DNA of 64,000 nucleotides. It comes from Magnolia sinica (lineage: Eukaryota; Streptophyta; Magnoliopsida; Magnoliales; Magnoliaceae). Below are positions 49,101 through 59,400 of this stretch, in pieces. Position numbers and translations under genes: made by a program. The first letter of the stretch is position 1. The number at the start of each line of letters is the position of its first letter. The notes under the pieces are model-generated. The model saw nothing but the letters and a program-made list of their open reading frames with translations, searched no databases and was not told the DNA's origin. The stretch spans positions 56,227,001 to 56,291,000 of the forward strand of contig NC_080578.1 of NCBI RefSeq assembly GCF_029962835.1. Direction: 5' to 3'.

Positions 49101-49443
49101 ATTTCAAATACCGGATCGAGTAGGAGTGGTAGCATACCGCCTTGCTTTGCCCACACCACTTGTGGGCGTGCATAACGTATTTCATGTTTCTATGCTGAAG
49201 AAGTACGTTCCTGATCCTTCGCATATTATCAGTTGGGAGCAGGTACAGTTGAGCCAGGATGCCACATATGTACTGCGACCGATGCGTATCCTAAATAGGA
49301 AGGAGCAGATATTGCGTAGCAAGGTCATCCCTCTTGTGAAAGTACTGTGGACGCATCACAGTGAAGAAGAGGATACCTAGGAGACTGAAGCTGAGGTCAG
49401 AAAGAACTACCCTCAGATCCTTGAGGAGTATGAGAATGTATGA
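46121..49443 (+). pseudogene. pol of the Tekay-type element: protease, RT, RNase H, integrase, chromodomain-like tail (broken)
   Basis: Protease active site LLVDTGSTTS (~46137). Reverse transcriptase from about 46620, with [28 protein letters not shown] (46890) and active-site FIDD (~47095). RNase H with [11 protein letters not shown] (47530), [13 protein letters not shown] and DHKSLKYIF. Integrase zinc region with CLTCQQGK (48298), catalytic WDFISMDF (D), VSDRDKRF (D) and TDGQTERVNQ (E) at 48380-48700. The tail after 49270 resembles the chromovirus chromodomain (VIPLVKVLWTHH, then ETEAEVRKNYP). Stops at 46788, 47076, 47124, 47190, 47298, 47304, 47784, 48605, 48641, 48716 and 49378; frameshifts near 47800 and 48875. 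RNase H before integrase marks Ty3/gypsy. Confidence 0.93.
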
Positions 49444-49467
49444 ATTTCGAGGACAAAATTTTTCTTT

Positions 49468-49480
49468 AAGGGGGGTAGAT
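49468..49480 (+). other. Polypurine tract of the Tekay-type element
   Basis: AAGGGGGGTAGAT directly before the 3' LTR; primer for plus-strand DNA synthesis. Confidence 0.88.
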
Positions 49481-52400
49481 TATAATGACCCGAAAAATTT
49501 CGTGCAAAGACTCGAGTACTACCTCAAATTCTTTAGAAGTTATATGTGGGCTAATTAGCGCTAAACTCGATTGCTTGTGAAATTAGTACCCATCACTTTA
49601 AATTTGATCTGCAAGACTCAAAACCTGCAGAATCGCTAACACTATGTTACGCTGAAATCTAGGATTCAACACTAAATCCAATTGCTCTCGAGAGTACTTG
49701 GAAACTTTGTATCGGACCTGGACCGCGCGTCGAAAGTCCGATAGCGATGATCTTAGACAATTATGATCACCTTGTTGGGCTTGACAATCACCTTAAAAAT
49801 CAAGACCAGATGATGTCCTGAGACGATTTGCTTGAGTCCGGAGTAAAGAGTGTGAGAAAGGTGAGAAATTAAATATGAATTTATGAAATCTGAGTCGTGT
49901 CGCTTGCGTACCGATTTTAAGCATTCTGACCTTTAGATTCTGACCCAAATTTACCCTCGGATCAGGGAAGATGGCCCAGGCATGTCATAGTGCCGGTGGA
50001 TCAGATCGAGTTTCGGTGACCGTTGAATTGAAACTGGTCTGCCACGGCTGATCTGTAAATTCGATCGATACAAAAACTCAACCTGACCTAGATCCATGGT
50101 CAGTGAGCTTAAGTCCGACCGCACGTGGAAAAGGGACCACCAGAAGTGCTCCGTTAGACCGAAATAGATCCGATTTGGTTATAACCTAAGTATACCTTGG
50201 CCCTGGGGCTATTTTCATCTATATTAGGCCTATATAAAGACCTTAAACCCTCACTCTCAAATTCCATACGAATTTTCTATACCCTAGCTAAGAGAGAGAG
50301 AGAGAGGAAAAGAGACAGAAAGTGAGAGAGAAGTTGGTGAATCATCTTAAGATTCTTCCCTGTTATTCTACGTCCCTAAACCATCACTTCTGAATCGTTA
50401 TTCCGGCGATTCTAAGTTCATTCTTGGGTAAGTCAATTAAACCCTAACCTATTTTAGAGCTTAGAATAGTCTAAGTGTTGATGTAGCTAATTTCATTAAT
50501 GCCTTAGGTTATCTAGTCGCCATTAACGAGGACTTATCGTCTGAATCAGATCTGTTGCGCATTTTCTGGTTTAAGGTGCAGACTATATTCGTATAGGTTA
50601 TGGTTTTCAAGGCTTTCAATGTCGGTTAATGGTTTATTATTGTTGTGGGTGCAATTTCACATGCCAAATGCGATGTTTATATTGCGTTCCTGATATATAT
50701 GAGCTATATTGAGATTTGTGTATTCTATGTATAGGTATAAAGTATCGTATACGTATGAAATATGAACATGTGTTTGCCATGATTAATTGTCATTTATTTG
50801 TGTTAGTTGTATGTGTATCAACTCCTTGGCGAAAGAAATTGTCCAAATGTGTGTTATCACCAACATACGTCATGTAAGTTGGAATATGTAGTCTAAGTGT
50901 TTGTATAAATGTCTGAATGATCAAGTGTGTAATATATTATCCTATTTAGGGGCATTGAGGAGAGATTCGCAACTATCTTATCGATGTGTATGCTTTCCTA
51001 CATGCAATTTACATTCTTTGTTGTTTAAATTCAGGCACTACTTATGTGTAAATCCATGTTAAGTTGATATTCATCAAATGCTCACATACTGTATGATTAG
51101 AATTGTTGATCCATTACTGTTCTAAATTGCTGGTATGAATATCTGTTATACTTGAATGTGTTTGGGACTATGAAATAGTCCAGGGAATCGGTAATAAACC
51201 TTGAGTTCGTGGCCGAGGTTGTTTTCGCCACATAAGACGTGTTTGACAAACCCGAGTCGTATTAGGGTTGTCGGCAGTGGTTTGGCCACACGGAGTGTTT
51301 GCACACTCTATGTCGTTCAACTCAACGTGCGCTCATGCTAGTCAAGCTCATTAAGTAACCCGATTGTCCCGGTGGATGTGCACCATGTATGGACGCTATT
51401 GTTTGAATCTAGGGTACCAAACTTACCAATGCAATCCCGTTAACCATTGTACCTTGATCCGCTAAGACTCATGAGCCGGGCATGGTGGTATGGGATACCG
51501 TGGTCGAGTTGTCGACCTACGCTGGGGTGACGAGCCTCCCCATAGTGACCAGTGAGCACACTAAACTCGTGAGCCGATTATGGTGGTATGGGACACTATA
51601 TTCGTGCTGTCGGCCTACATTGATTGGTGACGAGCCCTTTGTAGTGACCTCGAGCATACCTTGATACTGTATTGAGGCAACGAGCCTTAGGGTAGTAACT
51701 AAGGTATCATGACATGCATTGATTGGTGACGAGCCCTTTGCAGTGACCTAGAACCATATGGTCGTATGAGATTGTCTAGGACTGATGACCCTATAATGGA
51801 TTCACTGTGTGGAAATTGATATGAGGAAGGTACCTTAACTTCCCAAATCCTGCTGTATGAAAAGGACTAATAATAACTTGGTAATCATGTTTATGCACTG
51901 CATTGCATGTGCTTTGGCGTTGTGGGCACTGCGGGAGGTTGTCTTATGTACCGTAAGATAAAGACGCTGAGGGAGTGCAGGCAAGAGCATGCATCATTTC
52001 TACATACATCCTTGCATTAACAAGAGTAATTAGGTTGTGTTTGATTGTATTGCCTTATCATTACTGCTTGATTGATTTGATAACATGTTAACTTTTACTG
52101 TGTAGTTCCACTGAGTTGATCACTCACTCCCACATTCTGGGACGGTGTTTCGACACCAACCATACTCTGTCTTAGATGCAGATGATGATGCGACCCCCGA
52201 GGCAGAGCAGGAGTATGAGGATGATGAGGACGTGTTTTCTTTTATGTAGTTCTCAGGCGGGTTCATGTGAGCCGTGTCCTGATTTATGGGGATTCTGGGT
52301 TTTCTTTGTGATAGATGATTTCATTTTGAAACTTATATTTTGAAGACAAACACTTGTAATTATGACCTGGCAGAGCATACATATCTCAGGGACTTATATA

Positions 52401-52601
52401 GATATACATATATATTTCCTTAAGTCTTCCGCTTGCAGATTTCACCTATCCTTGGATTATGTTTGCAGTTTGGCTTAATCTATTCCATGTTTTATGCACT
52501 CATACAGACAACATACATCCATCATTACATATGTTGCATAAGTGATGTTTTGAAACTCGGGAGCTAAGTTATGCTCGACCCCCGAATTTCAGGGCGTTAA
52601 A
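49481..52601 (+). repeat. 3' LTR of the Tekay-type element
   Basis: Same length as the 5' LTR. The terminal TG reads TA (49481-49482) and the terminal CA reads AA (52600-52601). The TATA box is at 50230-50238 and the internal ~100-bp units at 51470-51765. Confidence 0.94.
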
Positions 52602-52606
52602 CTAAT

Positions 52607-53100
52607 GGTTAAAAAAATTTAAGATAGATCCTTATGGGGTGTCGGGTCTATACAAGAAATTATGTTGGAAGCATCTTCCCGTATAATAAAGAGATCAAAA
52701 GACTTTGGCTTGACTATATAAAAAGTAATACATTGATGGGGTGGAAATAAAATAACACAGGAGAGAAATTATGGGGCCCTGCACATCAGTCAATGTGAGT
52801 AGTATAGCACACTCTAGAAGTTGGCTACCAAGAACTATTTGTCTGTATAAAGAAGAAAACAACACATGCCATCATCACCCCCACATACAAGAAAAGGACC
52901 AGACCAGCACTAATAGTAGAGATGCACATACTAATATGAAGTGATCAGATTTTTTTTCTCTATTTTTTCCCTTCTCCATCATAAAACAAGCAGTTATTTC
53001 TTTGCGGTAGGAATCTGGAAGAAAACAAAATAAGGGTATGCACTAGCAAAAAGAAAAAACATAAGAAGAAGAACCATATACTCAGAAGCATGAAAAAGAA
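52607..53100. other. CACTA interior right of the Tekay insertion, no gene seen
   Basis: AT-rich, no ORF with protein-like composition. Confidence 0.5.
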
Positions 53101-53228
53101 CTACCAATCTGGATATGTGTTGATGTCAACATTAAAAGCGAGGCTTCTTACATGACCAGCAGATGTTTTGACTACTTTCATGTTGAACCCTGCAAGTTCT
53201 GGTTTGTCATTTACACCCAAATTTGTTG
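53101..53228 (-). pseudogene. Possible captured exon, unidentified protein
   Basis: After an acceptor-like CCTCTAAAG, 41 codons read ATNLGVNDKPELAGFNMKVV and KTSAGHVRSLAF, then VDINTYPDW and TAG. The composition is protein-like, but I cannot name the family. It lies 87 bases downstream of the mutase exon on the same strand, yet does not read like the next exon of that gene, so the element may have joined pieces of two genes. Confidence 0.4.
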
Positions 53229-53314
53229 CTTTAGAGGGAAAAACAAATTCATCTTAGGAAACAAGTTGCTACAGGAAAAAATGATGGGGAAACAGAGAAA
53301 CTTAGATAAGTTAC

Positions 53315-53408
53315 CTTAGAACATCTCCCTGCCCACATGTCGTCATACCGGACAAGGGGTTGTCCATCACGCATTAGCCCAAAGTACATGGTAGGGCTTA
53401 TGAGCTCC
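53315..53408 (-). pseudogene. Captured exon of UDP-arabinopyranose mutase (reversibly glycosylated polypeptide)
   Basis: A 94-nt exon between acceptor TTAACAG and donor AAG|GTAAC. It encodes [16 protein letters not shown] and RYDDMWAG in one open frame, a highly conserved segment of plant reversibly glycosylated polypeptides (glycosyltransferase family 75), which convert UDP-arabinopyranose to the furanose form for cell-wall synthesis. Several conserved glycine and tryptophan sites have changed (for example R before DGQP, and R in WAGRC), as expected in an unconstrained copy. The rest of the gene is not seen nearby. Confidence 0.75.
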
Positions 53409-54713
53409 CTGTTAATAGTAGCCAGGAATTAGTTCATGTTGAAAAGGGAGCGGGCACATACATACACACATGACAAAACCTATCTTGTGTGCATTTGCAT
53501 TTGCAATTTGAAAATGATTTGTGGTTTAGGAATGGTTCAGTGCAATTCATTCTCAACATATTAGATGCATTTGCTATTTCATCATTATTTAGATCGTCCA
53601 TCCATGTGAGCCCACTATGGGTTGCCCATGGGTCAAAGTCAACTCTACTCACTAATAAGAGAAGCCTAAGTTCCTAGAGCTATTATGTATTCTCCATATT
53701 TCTACAAACATCTAAATGGAATATAAGACAATTGAAACAATAGAGAAATGGTAAAGATGATAGGTCTATAAGTTAATTCCATTGATGTTGCATCATGAAT
53801 GCTAGCATGATAGTCCTCTCGAACATGGCAAACATTGCATTAGTTTCATATAAATGGCTTGAGACTAACAATAAAACAAAATTTTAAAAGAAACAAAAAA
53901 GAAGAATGATTCAATCATTCTTAATCAGTGGAAATGCAAGTAGAAGGGGCCCGAATAGTGTTTGAAAATAATTCTGAAAATTTCCCCACAACCTTATAAA
54001 TGCATAAATATGAAAAGTGACCCAAAAAAATAATCTTCAGATGATTACATCCTTTTTTTTTTACATAAATCACACCTGAATTGTTTGATGCCAAATTAAT
54101 TATAGATAGGGCAACCCTATCCATTTTGTTTCAAGCAGGAGAATAAATAAAAAGCATAGGGATATGGTATCTCTTTAACATATTAACTATCCTTGGAAGA
54201 TTTAGGAAGAAACCTAGTAAGAAAGCTCAATATTTTTAGGAAATCCTAGCAAAAAACTTGTAAATGAGACTTTCTTGCTTACCATTGTATTTAAAACAAT
54301 TGTAGCCTTTGTCAAATCAGTGGCTATGCATTCAATGAACACGTTCTTTATCTTTAAAGTAATTACTGAATGCACACCATTAATCATCAAGGGTAAAGAC
54401 AAAACTATTCTGCAAAAAAAAAAAAACCCACAAATAAATAGATCAGAGCATTTGAAACCAATGGAAACTTTAAAAGGCCAAGAGATTGTGCTACTAATCA
54501 GTTCAACTTTCCTGTTGAACTATGTACAAAATTCACTTCAGGTAAGAGCTAACCATAAATGATACAAACTCAACTTGTTCCCTAGACAACAAAAGCATGC
54601 AAGGAAAAGTCCAACAAGCACACTAACTAAACAAAGGCAACAAACATCTAACCAGCTGGAAACTTTTGAGAGATTACCCTAGAAATTCTTCCTGTGTAAA
54701 CGCGAAGGAGAAG

Positions 54714-54762
<49 letters not shown>

Positions 54763-55015
54763 CCCCAGAAATTCTTCCTATGTAAATGTGAGAAATCTTG
54801 ATATGGAGACTGATGTCTTGGAATTTCCACATCTGAAGGAGAAGAGATTGAAGGAGAGAGACAGATATAGGGAATTGGAAACTTTTAAGAGAGGGAGGGA
54901 TAAACAAACCCTGAGCCTGCGAGAATAAAAAGAAACTCGTGGGCTCATTTTTTTGGGTGTGGATTTGATACTATGCCCATGAGCTAGAGATAGGCGGTCT
55001 TTTCAAGGTCTCTAT
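53409..55015. other. CACTA interior with GA tract and MITE-like words, no gene
   Basis: A CCCATGGG/AGCCCACTATGGG stretch at 53600-53640 and (GA)n at 54715-54759 flanked by a duplicated ~30-bp piece with GAGATTACCC and AGAAATTCTTCCT (54670-54695 and 54757-54783). Small ORFs at 53434-53677 and 54648-54907 follow these repeats. Confidence 0.5.
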
Positions 55016-55200
55016 AGGGCCCATTATGATGTGTGTGGTTCATCCACTATGTTCATTTGTTTTGGCATTTAGTTTTAGTGTTTAATCCCAAAAAGGTGAC
55101 ACATCGAAGGCTCAAGTGGACCACATTATAGATCGATGGTAAGCCCTTAATCTCCACAGTTTCCTATGGTCTAGAGCCCATTAGATCAACAATTTGGATC
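55016..55200. repeat. MITE-like fragment
   Basis: GGGCCCATTATGATGTGTGT, TCATCCACTATGTTCATT and AAGTGGACCACATTATAG, words of the family with the full copy at 57988-58255. Confidence 0.65.
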
Positions 55201-57987
55201 ATCAAGGCATTACTCCTGCTTGGATGGAATAGACATATTAGCTCAATACACTATTCTAGCCTACAAAGTTGAAGATCACCTCTCATGGAAGGAATTAAAG
55301 CATTTCTTCAAACAATTAGCATGTAGATTTCCATATAAAAATTAATTTAAAAATTTACAGAACTATAAATGCAACAATATGCATTCAGGAGGTTTGCTAA
55401 TTCCACACGTGGAGAGTGTTGTCCCTGTCCGTCCATACTCAGCCACAATTGTGTGGTTGATCAGATTTTTCCACCAGGTAGGCTACATTGTCTGGATTTT
55501 TGGCATAAAACAAAAGTCAGGAACTCAGTTTCCAAAAATATATTTTTCTATGGATTCCCCCAACATCTTAGACTCTCATTTAATAGGAGAAGCAACTAAC
55601 ATTACCAGAAAACATGCTCCTTTAAAAGGCAACACACCCATCACCTTGTCTATGACATATATTAATTATGAGGTCAAATTAAATTGACTAAATTGTGGAA
55701 CTAGCAGTCAATAAGTCACAACCTACAATAAGATTGGTCTAATAATCTTGACCTTTGAAAATGGATACTTGTATGCCACGTATGCAATTTCTAAGTGCCT
55801 GCATATCATAGAAAGGAAGCTGCAACACCAATGGATGCTAAGCAGAAAAACAGTTAATCAAAAAGTAAAAATAAAGAATTTAGATGACCATATATGATCT
55901 ATAACAGAGCCCAATATGCAATTATCAGAAACACCACTAGTGGCTCTCCATTTCATGAAAAAACCATTTAAAGACATCCAAATGCAAAATTCAAATCACA
56001 AATCATAAACTTATAAAACTATGTTTAAAATAAAGAAATTCATGAGCTGTTCACATATGCCAGTGATGATTTTCTCATTAGATCTCTGCATTTGAGCAGC
56101 ATTCTCATTGGATTTCTGCATTGAGAAAATAAGATTACAACTTATTGTTGCTTGATTTCTATTGATGATTGAGGGAATCAAAAGAAAACCCAAAACAGGT
56201 ATTGATGAAGACCTAAAAAATTGATATTAATCAAAACCCAAAAAACCATTAGATGGAAATTGAAAGAAAACCCAAAATACAAATCAATAGAAAATGAAAA
56301 GAAAACCCAAAATAGATATTGATGAATTAAAAATCAGGCCTATCAGACCTGTACACATTTTTACACACAAGTTGCCACAAGAATGTATGGCAAACTTGTA
56401 CAATATCACCATACATGAGCATGGTTTAAAAAATCAGGCCTATCAAACCATCCTAAATGCTCAATCAGAACAAGGCCCAAGGACTTGCCTTTTTTCCTTA
56501 AATCAAGTAGCTAGGACTGTCCGATTAGACCGATCTTTGGTCATGGCCCATTACAGTGTGGATTGCAGAATGGATGGTCCCGATCACATAAAAAAAATAA
56601 ATTTTCCACATTTCCCATGGGAATTTGTCCGCAGAAAAATGTATAGGAAGTCATGGCATTTAGCATTTATACTCTTTATGTAAATACCAATTTGAAACTA
56701 TAACTAAATTAGCACTAGACTCCACTGCCAAATGAGGACCAAGGATTCTACATCGAATGCTTTTCCAAAAGAGAGACATGGTATAGATCCATAGAATAAA
56801 GAGCTTACCAGGTCAACCGACCATAGAAACAGAAATTCCAAAGATAAAATTAGAATTTGAAAGACAAACAATGGGATCCACAATTTTTTCTATTCCAATC
56901 CCGGAAACACTCTAAAATTCCAATCATCTAGAGTCATAGATTGCTGGAGTATCAAATAAATCCTTGTATTATTAATGTAAATTAAATGCTAATTGAGGTC
57001 TACAAGGGCTGTTTAGAAATAAAACAATGAGAAATCTACAAACTACCACCAAAGATGACAAAAATAAGAGTTTCCACTAAAGATAAACAACAATATCTTT
57101 CTGAAACAAAATCAAAAAAGTCTCATAAGTGATTCTCAAACAACAGATCCACAAGCATCACTTCGGGGCCTGTTCAGATTGGTGGAGAACAAGATTCACC
57201 AGAAAAAAGAAATTGATTTCCTCTTATGTAATGGTTCCCCTCGTTTGTGGAAGCCCAAAGTAGTGATGAAATCGGTTTTCATTCCTTAGAGAAGGGACAT
57301 TTCCTTTTCCTCCTGAAAACCTAAGAAATGAAATCAAATCAACGGATGAGAATCAAATCTCCAAGTCCCTAAACCCCTCTTCATACCATTTTAGCACCAA
57401 AACTCCTAAATCCAGTTCCAAAAACAACTTTCAATCCTAAAAAATACTGTAAAAATTGGAAAATCCCTAAAAATACGGACCATTTTGCCTTGCATGGCTT
57501 TAAGGGTTGATTCATGGAGTTGGATAAAGTCCAGATCTATCAATGCACCTGAGCAAAGAAGAAATTGCAGTTGGATGAAGGCTGCGGCTGGTGGATAAGC
57601 AAAGACGGTGACGAGGGTTGGAGAAAGGGGTTTCGAAAACCCTGGCACAGGGTTTGCTCACAAATCAATGGTGGGTTTACGGCGAAAGGGGGTTTTGAAA
57701 ACCCTAGAGACAGAGAGGGGAGGTTGGGAAACAAAGAGAGGGGAATGGGGCCAAGAGATAGAGAGATCAAGAGAGGGCGAGGGAAAGGGAGAGCCTGAGT
57801 GTGTGAGAGAGAGGGTGAGGGAGCGTGAGAGATGGAGAGATGGGGAGGGAAAGGGAGAGGCTGAGTGCAAGAGAGAGAGAGAGAGAGGGTTTGGGTTTTG
57901 GGAGACGGGCGTGCGCGAGAGGATTAGCAGGGACATTTGGGTTTTGGGGGTGACGGACGACACCTTCAGTGCTTGCTTTTAGCACTT
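55201..57987. other. CACTA interior, right part; GA-rich tract at 57700-57895
   Basis: No recognisable gene. The GA-rich tract gives several long overlapping ORFs on both strands (57540-57985), which I treat as simple-sequence artefacts. A diverged MITE-like piece with GACCGATCTTTGGTCATGGC and GATGGTCCCGATCACAT lies near 56530-56590. Confidence 0.5.
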
Positions 57988-58255
57988 GTGGGGCCCACCA
58001 TGATATATGTTATTTATCCACTCCGTCCATTCATTTTAATAGATCATTTTAGCAGTTAATTCAAAAAAGGATTCAGATCGAAGTTGTAAGCAGACCACAT
58101 AACATATTAACGATAGAAAATTATTTTTAATTATTTCTTATTGTGTGGTCCACTTAGACCTTCAATCTTCCTACTTTTTGTGCTCATCCATTGAAATTAT
58201 ATATCAGAATTGATGGGTGACTTAGAGAAAACACATATATTACAACGGGCCCCAC
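57988..58255. mobile_element. MITE-like element with GTGGGGCCC ends
   Basis: 268 bp. Starts GTGGGGCCCACCATGATATA and its reverse complement starts GTGGGGCCCGTTGTAATATA, an imperfect terminal inverted repeat; internal words also mirror each other (CCATTCATT, GGTCCACTTAGACC). No coding capacity. I do not see a clear target duplication, so superfamily is open. Confidence 0.7.
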
Positions 58256-58299
58256 GGAGTCCCTTAAGCACCATCAATCTCTAATAAGATCCTAATGGG

Positions 58300-58428
58300 G
58301 ATGTAGGTTTTAGCTACAGATTAAGTAGGTTTTAGCTACGGATTAAATCTGTAGCATTTTAGTTATGGTTTATATCCGTAGCTAAAAACTTTCAAAGTTC
58401 GTAGCCTTTGCTTAATTTTTTGGTAGTG
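58300..58428. repeat. Right subterminal and terminal repeats of the CACTA element
   Basis: Words TTAGCTACGGATTAAATCTG and ATCCGTAGCTAAA, then the terminal repeat at 58401-58428 ending GGTAGTG. Confidence 0.85.
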
Positions 58429-59400
58429 CGAACACCTCAAGATGACACAACACATGGCTCAGATGAATTATGTGACATGATTTATTCATGCAGCGACTAT
58501 TTGCGACATCCAATCCTGAAAGTGATGTAACACACATTACAGATTACTTACATCGATTTGTGAACCACTACCTAAAATTCATAAAATTACGTGTCGACTA
58601 AGAGGGTCACTACCTAGAGCGCATTACATCGATGATAAAATATATGAATCACAATATGTGAGGCCTATAACACATCACTTGCATCAATAGAGAAATAAGT
58701 CAAACCATACGATTTTTAGAATCTATGACACGTGTTCAAGCTACAAAGGAAGGTAGCACATGGCTAACCTAATAAAAGAGAAAAGTAGCATTAAGCTATC
58801 TCAATAAATGAGAAGAATAACAAATAGGGTAACTCAATAAGAATAAGAGGAGAGGACCAAAAGCCAACTCAATATATAGTGGAAACACGCATCACTCTCA
58901 AATTGGCAAAGGCAAGGCTTGTATCCACCACCCCACATATATTCTTAAAAATCACGCATATTTAAAATCATACCTTAACCATAATTTCCAACTTCATGCT
59001 GACTCCGCGCCCTTAGGACTAATGCAGCAATCCGCGAATCGGGGAGGACGGCTTGTCTCCCTTGAGCAGGAAGTTGAAGCATTGGCTAACAATATCAAGT
59101 TGATTAAACAATGTTAGAGCAACTGAACCCTCTCCCATACAGGGGGCAAAGGAAGCCATACTCATGCAGTCCCAAAAATTTCCGCACCATCTAAAGCACC
59201 TACCAACTCCTGGAGGAGTAGACAAATCGTATTATCCAGGCCGATGCCCTCCCACGTCTCGGGAACAACTGCACTGGCTGCCTCTGACTTACATCATGAG
59301 TTGGTAAATATCTTAATCAAGTTCAAAGCATTAATCCTCTAATTAGAAAAATTCCAAACATAGAGTTCCATAGGTGCATAGTGAATTTAGGCTTATCACA
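58429..59400. other. Unassigned sequence right of the CACTA element
   Basis: 58429-58980 is AT-rich with no signal. 58990-59290 is a more GC-balanced block with a minus-strand ORF (59019-59225, GEGSVALTLFNQLDIV) that looks protein-like but which I cannot assign. Confidence 0.4.

Larger units (their letters stand above)
39191..52601 (+). mobile_element. Tekay/Del-type Ty3/gypsy chromovirus, full length but dead
   Basis: Two 3121-bp LTRs (39191-42311, 49481-52601), tRNA-Met-type primer site, an extra ORF, gag-pol in one original frame with protease, RT, RNase H, integrase and a chromodomain-like tail, then a purine tract. The flanks CTAAC (39186-39190) and CTAAT (52602-52606) are a duplication with one change. 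By eye the LTRs differ at about 6-7% of sites in the first 300 bases, nearly all transitions. The LTR ends have decayed: the 3' LTR starts TA instead of TG and ends AA instead of CA. It sits on the plus strand inside the CACTA element. Confidence 0.93.
29985..58428. mobile_element. CACTA (En/Spm-type) transposon, ~15 kb without its nested Tekay element
   Basis: The left end reads CACTACCAAAAAAATGGGCA, then AAGGCTACGG; the right end on the minus strand reads CACTACCAAAAAATTAAGCA, then AAGGCTACG. That is an inverted repeat of about 28 bp with three or four differences. Flanking triplets are TGA (29982-29984) and CGA (58429-58431), a 3-bp duplication with one change. Both ends carry clustered subterminal GCTACGG/ATCCGTAGC words. 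I find no transposase (TNP1/TNP2-like) reading frame on either strand, so it is probably non-autonomous. It carries host gene fragments at 30727-31327 and 53315-53408, MITE-like repeats, and GA-rich promoter-like stretches. It spans 28,444 bp here because of the 13.4-kb insert at 39191-52601. Confidence 0.85.

Noticed and set aside
56294..56683. 129-codon plus-strand ORF in the CACTA interior
   Set aside because: Its second half reads through a MITE-like fragment; no recognisable domain.
57540..57985. Overlapping ORFs up to 124 codons on both strands
   Set aside because: Same simple-sequence effect; no domain words and no consistent frame.
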